This document shows, piece after piece, positions 1-6,051 of a DNA stretch of 12,824 bases. Both the position numbers and the translations under genes were made by a program. Under the pieces are notes generated by a model that was not told the origin of the DNA, did no database searches, and saw nothing but the letters and a program-made list of their open reading frames with translations. Source of the stretch: Puniceicoccaceae bacterium (GTDB lineage Bacteria > Verrucomicrobiota > Verrucomicrobiia > Opitutales > Coraliomargaritaceae); NCBI GenBank assembly GCA_003566795.1, contig PXBU01000301.1:1-12824 (forward strand), given 5' to 3'. Position 1 is the first letter of the stretch; each line of letters starts with the position of its first letter.

Positions 1-1158
1 GAACTGCTGGCGGGCGAAGCCAAACAACAGGCCGTCTTCGATAAGAAGCTCGCCCAGGAGGAAATCTGGATCCGCAAGGGCATCCAGGCCCGCCGCACCC
101 GCAACGAGGGCCGCGTCCGCTCACTCAAAAAAATGCGGGAGGAACGCGCCGAGCGCCGCCAGTTGCAGGGCAAAAGCAAGCTCGACCTCAGCGACGCCCA
201 GCTCTCAGGGCGCAAAGTCATCAGTGTCGACGACATCAGCTACACCTGGAACCAACAGCCCCTGATCGAAAACTTCAGCACCACCATCTGGCGCGGTGAC
301 AAAATCGGCATCATCGGCCTCAACGGCAGCGGCAAAACCACGCTGCTCAATCTACTGCTCAATAAGCTCACGCCCAACAGCGGCACTGTCACCCACGGCA
401 CTAAGCTGGAAGTCGCCTACTTCGACCAGCATCGCGATCAGCTGGATGATACACTCAGCGTCGCCGAAAACGTGCACCCGGCCGGTGAGATGGTCAGCAT
501 CAACGGCAAGCCACGGCACATCCTCTCCTACTTGCAGGACTTCCTCTTCACGCCCCACACCTCCCGCTCACCCATCACCAAACTCTCCGGCGGCGAGCGC
601 GCCCGCCTGCTGCTGGCCAAGCTCTTCCTCCAGCCGGCCAACGTGCTGGTGCTCGACGAGCCCACCAACGACCTCGACATCGAGACCGTCGAACTGCTGG
701 AAGAGCGCCTGCTCGAATACAGCGGCACCCTCCTGCTGGTGAGCCACGACCGCAGCTTTCTGAATAACGTCGTCACCAGCACCATCGCGCTCCAGGGCAA
801 CGGTCAACTCGAAGAGTTTATCGGCGGCTGCGATACCTGGCTCGCCCAACAAGCGCAACAAAGCAACGCCTCCAAAAAAACAAAAAGCCCCGCCAGCACC
901 CCGGCCGCAGCCACCCCACCCCCAGAGCCAAAGCGGCGCCTGTCGAATAAAGAACGCGAAGCGCTCAAAACCCTGCCGGGTAAGATCAAGCAAATGGAGG
1001 CCGAACTCGAAAGCCTCTCCAACCGAATGGCCTCGGCCGACTACTACCAGGACCCCGCCAGCAATATCACCGAGGATGCCAAGCAACTGGAGCAGCTGGA
1101 AAACGAAATTCTGGCCAGCTACGAGCAACTGGAAGAGCTGGAGGGGGTTGAACATTGA
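1..1158 (+). CDS. uup: ABC-F family ATPase, Uup type (5'-truncated by window edge)
   Basis: The frame is open from base 1 and the true start lies upstream, so the ATG at 133 is internal. Visible are the end of the interdomain linker (Arg-rich, motif RRTRNEGR), the whole second ABC domain and a C-terminal tail. Walker A GLNGSGKTT is at bases 316-342, signature LSGGE at 583-597, Walker B VLVLDEPT at 643-666 and H-loop SHDRS at 742-756. A Pro/Ala/Lys-rich hinge (about 860-940) leads into a charged coiled coil (about 940-1150), the arrangement of the Uup C-terminal domain. ABC-F proteins lack membrane domains; they are cytoplasmic, and Uup is linked to ribosome function and to limiting precise transposon excision. 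No terminator hairpin with a T-run follows; palindromic repeats begin within 20 bp of the stop. The family call is firm; Uup rather than another ABC-F branch rests on the linker and tail. Confidence 0.93.
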   Translation, partial: ELLAGEAKQQAVFDKKLAQEEIWIRKGIQARRTRNEGRVRSLKKMREERAERRQLQGKSKLDLSDAQLSGRKVISVDDISYTWNQQPLIENFSTTIWRGDKIGIIGLNGSGKTTLLNLLLNKLTPNSGTVTHGTKLEVAYFDQHRDQLDDTLSVAENVHPAGEMVSINGKPRHILSYLQDFLFTPHTSRSPITKLSGGERARLLLAKLFLQPANVLVLDEPTNDLDIETVELLEERLLEYSGTLLLVSHDRSFLNNVVTSTIALQGNGQLEEFIGGCDTWLAQQAQQSNASKKTKSPASTPAAATPPPEPKRRLSNKEREALKTLPGKIKQMEAELESLSNRMASADYYQDPASNITEDAKQLEQLENEILASYEQLEELEGVEH

Positions 1159-1168
1159 ACGTCCGAAG

Positions 1169-1540
1169 CAGCCACCGTAGGGGCTTGCCTATGGGAAGCC
1201 CGCGAGCGCACGGAAGCACAATGAACCTCCCAAACCTCCCGAACGTTCGCGGGTGCCGCAAGCGGACACCCCTACGACCAGAATCGTAATTGGAGGGCGA
1301 CAGCCACCGTAGGGGCTTGCCTATGGGAAGCCCGCGAGCGCACGGAAACGCAATGAACGTCCCAACCCTCCCGAACGTTCGCGGGTGCCGCAAGCGGACA
1401 CCCCTACGACCAGAATCGTAATTGGAGGGCAACACCCACCGTAGGGGCTTTCCTATGGGAAGCCCGCGAGCGCACGGAAGCGCAATGAACCTCCCAACCC
1501 TCCCGAACGTTCGCGGGTGCCGCAAGCGGGCACCCCTACG
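1169..1540. repeat. Tandem array of three palindromic elements, period 132 bp
   Basis: Three near-identical units start at 1169, 1301 and 1433; the last lacks the spacer. Each has a 101-bp core (1176-1276, 1308-1408, 1440-1540) bounded by CGTAGGGG and CCCCTACG, and the cores are separated by 31-bp spacers containing AGAATCGTAATTGG. In copy 1 the arms nest three deep: CGTAGGGG with CCCCTACG, GCTTGC (1183-1188) with GCAAGC (1258-1263), and CCCGCGAGCG (1199-1208) with CGTTCGCGGG (1244-1253; one G-T pair). No transposase is encoded, so this is a short non-autonomous or REP/MITE-like hairpin element. It fills almost all of the 450-bp gap between the ABC-F gene and the dehydratase gene; nothing else is recognisable there except a weak promoter near 1576. 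Confidence 0.9.
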
Positions 1541-1575
1541 GTCCGATAACCCGTCGGCGGATGTGCAAGTGGCGT

Positions 1576-1604
1576 TTGACTCTTTTCATCCCACCTTGCA
1601 TTCT
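1576..1604 (+). promoter_or_regulatory. Candidate promoter of the dehydratase gene
   Basis: TTGACT (1576-1581) matches five of six -35 consensus bases, and CATTCT (1599-1604) lies 17 bp downstream as a poor -10 (three of six). Transcription would start close to the ATG at 1611, which has no Shine-Dalgarno sequence. This is a weak sequence match only. Confidence 0.28.
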
Positions 1605-1610
1605 ACCCCT

Positions 1611-1895
1611 ATGAATGCACTCACCGATACGGAACTCGAAGTGGCCCTCAGCGATCTGGCAGGCTGGGAAGTCGAAAATGACAAACTTACCAAGCTCATG
1701 ACTTTTGAGAGTTTTCGCGATGCGATGACTTTCCTCATGCGCCTGGCTTTTGAGATCGAGGACATGAACCATCACCCCGAAATCGAAAACGTTTACAACA
1801 AGGTTCGCTTTAGCCTCACCACCCATGACGCGGGCAGCAAGGTGACCGAGAAGGATATCAAGCTCGCGCGCCAGATCGAGAATTTGCGCGGATAA
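1611..1895 (+). CDS. 4a-hydroxytetrahydrobiopterin dehydratase (pterin-4a-carbinolamine dehydratase)
   Basis: A 94-residue protein, the usual size for this family. The enzyme dehydrates 4a-hydroxytetrahydropterin to the quinonoid dihydropterin, recycling the cofactor of aromatic amino acid hydroxylases; some homologues act in molybdopterin or folate salvage contexts. The signature is clear: E-D-M-N-H-H-P-E at residues 50-57 with His54-His55-Pro56, Tyr62 in the following strand, T-H-D at 71-73 and K-D at 81-82. A longer open frame runs back to 1422, but that extension is translated palindromic repeat, so I take the ATG at 1611, where family similarity begins (TDTELEVALSDLAGWE). No Shine-Dalgarno is visible. 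No hydroxylase gene lies in the window, so the physiological partner is unknown. The gene stands alone, with 83 bp to the next gene. Confidence 0.92.
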   Translation: MNALTDTELEVALSDLAGWEVENDKLTKLMTFESFRDAMTFLMRLAFEIEDMNHHPEIENVYNKVRFSLTTHDAGSKVTEKDIKLARQIENLRG

Positions 1896-1978
1896 TCCTA
1901 GATCCAGAAGTCGGAGGTCAGAGAACAGGATGTGCGGGCCTAGAGAAATGAAGCCTCGAGGTCAGATGTTGAGGTTCA

Positions 1979-3805
1979 ATGCCCTGCAATAAAAATATGT
2001 CAGATGCCATCTTGCAGATTCGGGGCCTCACCAAACGCTTTGGGGACTTCACCGCGCTCCAAGAGGTCGACCTGGAAATTGCCTCGGGGGAGATATTCGC
2101 CTTGCTCGGTCCCAATGGTGCCGGCAAGACGACCTTGATCGGCTGTGTCACCGGGCTCGCTCGCAGCTTCGAGGGCTCGATTCTAGTCGGCGGACATGAC
2201 GTGCGCAAAGAACCCAAGCTGGTGCGTCAATTGATCGGGCTGGTGCCGCAGGAGTTGAACTACGACGGCTTCTTCTCCACCCGGGAGACGCTGCTCTACC
2301 ACGCCTCCTATTTCGGCGTGCCGTTTAAGAGCCCGGTCCATGAGGAGCTGCTGCGGGACTTCTCCCTGCTGGAAAAATCCGAGGAAAACTCCCGCCACCT
2401 GTCCGGCGGCATGAAACGCCGACTGATGATCTGCAAGGCTCTGGCGCACCGTCCGGCGATTCTTTTTCTGGATGAACCCACCGCCGGCGTCGATGTCGAC
2501 CTGCGCGACAAACTCTGGGACTACATCCGCCAACTGCGCGATATCGGGGTAACGGTCGTCCTGACTACCCACTACCTCGAAGAAGCGGAGCAACTGGCAG
2601 ATCGCATCGGCATCATCGACCACGGCCGTCTGGTGGAGGTGGATTCCAACGCCGGTCTCCGCCAGAAATACGGAGAGTCCCGCCACGTGCTGGAACTCTC
2701 GCGTCCCTTGAGCGACGCCGAAGCCCGGCAGCTCAGCGCGCACGAGGCGATCGACCGGGCCGAGGCCAAGACCGTGGCGATGGCCTCCGGGGCCACCGGC
2801 GGGCGGCGGCTGTCGACGGTGCTCAGCCTGGTCACCTCGCTCCCCGATTGTGAGGTGGCACACATCGAGACGCTGCGCCGGTCGATTGAGGATATTTTCA
2901 AGAGTATTGTCGCGGACTACCGGGCCAGCGAAGAGGCGGGGCATTCACAGCCAACACCGGTGACCGCACCTTCGATAGCACCGGAGCTAGCAGAAAAAGG
3001 TTTGGCAAAACTGGCTGAGGTGCGGGAACGGGCGCGCACGAATCGCGGCATCTACGGCACCTACGGTCTTTTTCGACGCGAGATCGCCCGCTTCCTCAGT
3101 ATGTTTTGGGGTTCCATCATGAGCCCGGTTTTGACCACGGTACTGTGGTTTCTCGTCTTTGGTTACTCGCTGGGCGACCGGTTGCAGGAAATTGAGGGCC
3201 TCCCCTACGTCGATTTCCTGGTTCCTGGCTTGATCATCATGTCCGTGGTGATGAACGCCTTTATGAATGCGGGCTTTTCTTTTCTGCTGAATAAAATTCA
3301 CGGCTCCATCAATGACCTGCTGGCCTCGCCGCTCTCGCCGCTGCAAATCACCCTCGCCTACATCGCGGCGGCTGCCATGCGCGGCTTGTTCATCGGCGCG
3401 ACCATCTGGCTGGTGGCCGCGCTGATGGGTGCCGGCACGCTGGCCAATCCACCGCTGACGCTGCTGATGATCATACTCGCGGCGGCAAGCTTCGGCGCAC
3501 TGGGTCTCTGCGTCGGTCTGCTGGCCAAGGACTTTGAGCAGGTCAACCTCGTGCCCAATTTCATTATTCTTCCGCTCACCTTTCTCGGGGGCGTGTTCTA
3601 CTCGATCAAAATGTTACCCGCACCCTGGGACACCGTCGCCTTGTTCAACCCGCTGCTATACTTGGTCAGCGAGTTGCGCTATGCGATGACCGGTTACGCG
3701 GATGTGCCGGCGGGTGCCGGCTTGGTCGGCGGGCTGGCCTTTCTCATATTCGGCGCGGGCCTCTCCTACCTCCTGCTCAAAACCGGCTACCGCGTGCGGG
3801 AGTGA
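1979..3805 (+). CDS. ABC-2 type exporter with fused ATPase and permease (YadG-YadH-like)
   Basis: One 608-residue chain holds both halves of an ABC exporter that are usually separate genes. Residues 8-225 are the nucleotide-binding domain: Walker A GPNGAGKTT (44-52), Q-loop LVPQELNYD (88-96), signature LSGGMKRRL (141-149), Walker B ILFLDEPTAGVD (161-172) and H-loop TTHYLEEAE (196-204). The wording around the Q-loop and signature resembles E. coli YadG. A charged linker without membrane segments follows (about 230-360). Residues 362-608 are an ABC-2 permease with about six hydrophobic segments and the motifs FLVPGLIIMSVV and LPLTFLGGVFYS, resembling YadH. It probably works as a homodimer at the inner membrane; the substrate is unknown. 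GAGG at 1971-1974 favours the ATG at 1979; the ATG at 1997 is an alternative start. A NodI/NodJ-type relationship is also possible within the same superfamily. Confidence 0.92.
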   Translation: MPCNKNMSDAILQIRGLTKRFGDFTALQEVDLEIASGEIFALLGPNGAGKTTLIGCVTGLARSFEGSILVGGHDVRKEPKLVRQLIGLVPQELNYDGFFSTRETLLYHASYFGVPFKSPVHEELLRDFSLLEKSEENSRHLSGGMKRRLMICKALAHRPAILFLDEPTAGVDVDLRDKLWDYIRQLRDIGVTVVLTTHYLEEAEQLADRIGIIDHGRLVEVDSNAGLRQKYGESRHVLELSRPLSDAEARQLSAHEAIDRAEAKTVAMASGATGGRRLSTVLSLVTSLPDCEVAHIETLRRSIEDIFKSIVADYRASEEAGHSQPTPVTAPSIAPELAEKGLAKLAEVRERARTNRGIYGTYGLFRREIARFLSMFWGSIMSPVLTTVLWFLVFGYSLGDRLQEIEGLPYVDFLVPGLIIMSVVMNAFMNAGFSFLLNKIHGSINDLLASPLSPLQITLAYIAAAAMRGLFIGATIWLVAALMGAGTLANPPLTLLMIILAAASFGALGLCVGLLAKDFEQVNLVPNFIILPLTFLGGVFYSIKMLPAPWDTVALFNPLLYLVSELRYAMTGYADVPAGAGLVGGLAFLIFGAGLSYLLLKTGYRVRE

Positions 3806-3841
3806 GGCTGTTAAAAAGTGCCCCCGGAGAGTGAATCCTAC

Positions 3842-3870
3842 TTGTCAGCCACCCGACGAAGGGTTACTAA
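3842..3870 (+). promoter_or_regulatory. Candidate promoter upstream of the cytidylate-kinase-like gene
   Basis: TTGTCA (3842-3847) matches five of six -35 bases. A 17-bp spacer leads to TACTAA (3865-3870), a mediocre -10, with TAATAT overlapping just downstream. It lies in the 96-bp gap after the ABC exporter and would give a leader of roughly 25 nt. Weak evidence. Confidence 0.3.
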
Positions 3871-3901
3871 TATTCAGCAGTAGTTAAAGCCAACCAACAC
3901 C

Positions 3902-4600
3902 ATGACTAATCACCCCAGTTTCTCTGAATGCCGTGGCTACGTCGCCGCCAATATGCACGGACGATCCCGACCAGCCAAAACGGCGCGGCACTTGCCAGCT
4001 GTCACCATCTCGCGCCAAGCCGGCGCGCGGGGCCGCACCATCGGCCTCAAACTACAGGAGGCACTCCGCGCACGAGATTCCAAATCCGAGATTCCCTGGA
4101 CGCTCTTTGACGATAATCTCGTCCAGCAGGTGCTGGAGGACCACCAGCTCCCCAAGGACCTGGAGAAATTTATGCCGGACGACGCGGTCGGCGAACTGGA
4201 AAGCACCATCAACGAGCTGCTGGGTCGCCACCCCTCGCTCTGGACCTTGTTCGAGAAAACCGCCCAAACCATGGTGCGGCTCAGCCGCATGGGGCATACC
4301 ATTCTGGTCGGCCGTGGCGGCAACGAGGTCACCCGTGGCTTTTCCAATGTCCTGCGGGTGCGCTTGATCGGCTCCGAGCCAAGACGGCAGCGTCAAATGA
4401 TGCAGGTGCAGGACATGACGGAGAGTGAGGCCCGTAAGTTCGTCAAAGAGGAGGATACCGCCCGCCGCCGATTCATCCGGCAGCACTTCAACACGGATAT
4501 CGACGACCCGATGCGCTACGACCTCGTGATCAATACCGACAATTTCAGCGATGATTGCATCGTGCAGCAGCTGATGGCCGCACTTGAAGGTAAACGCTAG
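3902..4600 (+). CDS. Cytidylate kinase-like family protein
   Basis: A 232-residue protein resembling the cytidylate-kinase-like group of P-loop nucleotide kinases (Cytidylate_kinase2). Residues 34-49 form the first strand and loop (VTISRQAGARGRTIG), corresponding to the phosphate-binding loop but without the usual GK-S/T. A helical lid-like segment follows (70-130), then ILVGRGG (134-140), a second strand RVRLIGSEPRRQR (152-164), an arginine-rich segment DTARRRFIRQHF (185-196) and the closing strand YDLVINTD (206-213). This order matches family members. A role in nucleotide phosphorylation is inferred from the fold; the substrate cannot be read. The first 30 residues look like a non-conserved extension, and the ATG at 3953 is an alternative start; neither start has a good Shine-Dalgarno. 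The gene appears monocistronic, with a palindromic element 36 bp beyond its stop. Confidence 0.82.
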   Translation: MTNHPSFSECRGYVAANMHGRSRPAKTARHLPAVTISRQAGARGRTIGLKLQEALRARDSKSEIPWTLFDDNLVQQVLEDHQLPKDLEKFMPDDAVGELESTINELLGRHPSLWTLFEKTAQTMVRLSRMGHTILVGRGGNEVTRGFSNVLRVRLIGSEPRRQRQMMQVQDMTESEARKFVKEEDTARRRFIRQHFNTDIDDPMRYDLVINTDNFSDDCIVQQLMAALEGKR

Positions 4601-4635
4601 TAATTTCCTGCGGTCGGCGCGAAAGAGGTCCATAA

Positions 4636-4735
4636 CGTAGGGGCTTTGCTCTGCGAAGCCCGCGAGCGTTCAAAAGGTTGCGGAGCCAGTGTGAGCCCCC
4701 GAACGTTCGCGGGTGGCGCGAGCACCACCCCTACA
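4636..4735. repeat. Fourth, diverged copy of the palindromic element
   Basis: A single 100-bp copy begins CGTAGGGG (4636) and ends CCCCTACA. The inner arm is extended: CCCGCGAGCGTTC (4659-4671) pairs with GAACGTTCGCGGG (4701-4713) over 13 bp with one G-T. The middle arm differs from the array at 1169-1540: here TGCTC (4647-4651) pairs with GAGCA (4720-4724). The loop differs completely from the tandem copies. It sits in the 290-bp gap between the kinase-like gene and the efflux operon. No T-run follows, so it is not a standard intrinsic terminator. Confidence 0.85.
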
Positions 4736-4781
4736 GAAAAAATACCCGTCTCTTCAGGTCGGATAGCCCTTCGATTATTTA

Positions 4782-4814
4782 TCGAGTAAGCTCGACCGCT
4801 TCCCAACGTATAGT
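4782..4814 (+). promoter_or_regulatory. Candidate efflux-operon promoter with overlapping dyad operator
   Basis: TATAGT (4809-4814) matches five of six -10 bases. The expected -35 position has no good match but is covered by a perfect dyad, TCGAG (4782-4786) and CTCGA (4791-4795) around TAAG. A further TCGA lies about 13 bp upstream of the dyad. A dyad over the -35 of a pump operon is a typical repressor or MerR-type activator layout. No regulator gene is adjacent, so any factor would act in trans. Inference from position and symmetry only. Confidence 0.35.
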
Positions 4815-4851
4815 TATCTTGAAGAGTTAAATGAACCATCTCCTTCCTTCC

Positions 4852-4874
4852 AGGTCGTAGCCTCTCGACGACCT
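4852..4874 (+). other. Leader hairpin in front of the efflux operon
   Basis: AGGTCGT (4852-4858) and ACGACCT (4868-4874) form a perfect 7-bp stem with a 9-base loop. It ends 16 bp before the ATG at 4891, in the region where a Shine-Dalgarno would be expected; none is obvious there. It could modulate translation initiation or be a second protein-binding dyad. Confidence 0.4.
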
Positions 4875-4890
4875 CTTCATTCAATTGGCT

Positions 4891-6051
4891 ATGCTAACTA
4901 AGAATCGACTCTCATCACGCTCTTGTAGTCCGCTATGCCGCCTGGCATTTGGGGCGGCGCTATTGGCCCTCCCCGGTTTCTTGTCAGCTCAACCGGGCGG
5001 CGGCCCGCAAAGACCACTGCCGGTTGTTGTCACGGCGGTCGAAAAAATCGATAGCTTCGGAGATACGCTTGAGGCGCTCGGCACCACGCTGGCGAATGAA
5101 TCAGTCACGCTCACGGCCAATGCCACCGAATTGGTCGAATCCATTCACTTCGAAGACGGGCAATCCGTCGAACGCGGCGACATTCTGCTTCTATTGGAGC
5201 AGCGCGAAGAAGCAGCGCTGCTAAAGGCGGCCCAGGCGACCCTTGCCGAGCGGCAACGCGCCTTTGAACGCGCCATCGAACTCGTCGAGCAGCAAGCCGT
5301 CTCCACCGCCACGGTAGAGGAACGGCGCGCATTACTACAAGAGGCCGAGGGCCGGGTCGAAGAGATCGAGGCACGCATCCGCAACCGCATCGTCCGCGCA
5401 CCCTTCGATGGCATACTGGGGCTGCGCCAGATCAGTCCCGGCGCACTACTGCGGCCGGGTGACGTGATTACCTCGATCGACGATCTCAGCCAGATCAAGG
5501 TCGACTTTGACGCCCCCTCGCTCTACCTCGCCGCGCTGCAGCCGGGGCTCCAGGTCGAGGGTCGGGTCGCCGCTTATCCGGATAAGGTATTTAACGGTGT
5601 CGTCGCTACTGTGCGCTCACGAATCGACCCGATCACCCGCACGGTAAGAGTTCGCGCCATCATGCCCAACCCGGATCTCCTGCTCCGCCCCGGTCTGCTG
5701 ATGGCGATCCGTTTGGACAAAAATCCCCGCGAGAGCCTCTTGATCCTGGAAGGCACTGTTATTCAAGAAGGTGAGCGGAGTTTCGTATTCAAAGTCGAAC
5801 AGGCCGATGATGACCAGCCGCCCACCGCGCATAAACATGAAGTTGAGCTGGGCGCACGCATCCCCGGCAAGGTGGAAGTCGTTAGCGGGCTCCAGGCGGG
5901 GGACCGCGTGATCGTTCACGGCCTGATGCAAGTGCGCGACGGGCAAGCACTGGATATCCTCGGCGAGTCCACCGGCGAAGAGCCCCTGGCATCGTTTCTC
6001 AAAAGTTCGTCGTCCAAGCCGGATGGCCAAGAGGAGGAGTCAAAGCCGTGA
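4891..6051 (+). CDS. RND efflux periplasmic adaptor (membrane fusion protein)
   Basis: A 386-residue protein and first gene of the efflux operon. It bridges the inner-membrane pump and the outer-membrane channel. Residues 1-33 look like a signal peptide (hydrophobic core LAFGAALLALPGFLSA, likely cleavage before Gln34); there is no lipobox, unlike AcrA. A split lipoyl/barrel-sandwich domain follows (73-104 and 165-210, with VRAPFDGILGLRQ in the second half), interrupted by a coiled-coil hairpin (105-165). The beta-barrel (about 205-280, RIDPITRTVRVRA) and a membrane-proximal domain (about 285-355) come next, then a Ser/Lys/Glu-rich tail. I use the ATG at 4891; a TTG six bases upstream is possible but less likely. 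The stop overlaps the pump start by 4 bp (GTGA). The domain order matches the MexE/AcrA group; the substrate cannot be inferred. Confidence 0.94.
   Translation: MLTKNRLSSRSCSPLCRLAFGAALLALPGFLSAQPGGGPQRPLPVVVTAVEKIDSFGDTLEALGTTLANESVTLTANATELVESIHFEDGQSVERGDILLLLEQREEAALLKAAQATLAERQRAFERAIELVEQQAVSTATVEERRALLQEAEGRVEEIEARIRNRIVRAPFDGILGLRQISPGALLRPGDVITSIDDLSQIKVDFDAPSLYLAALQPGLQVEGRVAAYPDKVFNGVVATVRSRIDPITRTVRVRAIMPNPDLLLRPGLLMAIRLDKNPRESLLILEGTVIQEGERSFVFKVEQADDDQPPTAHKHEVELGARIPGKVEVVSGLQAGDRVIVHGLMQVRDGQALDILGESTGEEPLASFLKSSSSKPDGQEEESKP

Noticed and set aside
1067..1525. Minus-strand open frame with a threefold 44-residue repeat
   Set aside because: It is the translated palindromic array (132 bp = 44 codons) plus the antisense end of the ABC-F gene; no family resemblance and no ribosome binding site.
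1169..1540. CRISPR array
   Set aside because: The repeated unit is about 100 bp and the intervening 31-bp segments are identical rather than unique, so these are tandem duplications, not spacers.
1422..1610. N-terminal extension of the dehydratase gene
   Set aside because: The extension is repeat sequence and lies outside the conserved domain; the ATG at 1611 gives the normal family length.
4885..4890. TTG start for the efflux adaptor
   Set aside because: It adds only two residues before an ATG, and neither start has a better Shine-Dalgarno; ATG 4891 is preferred.
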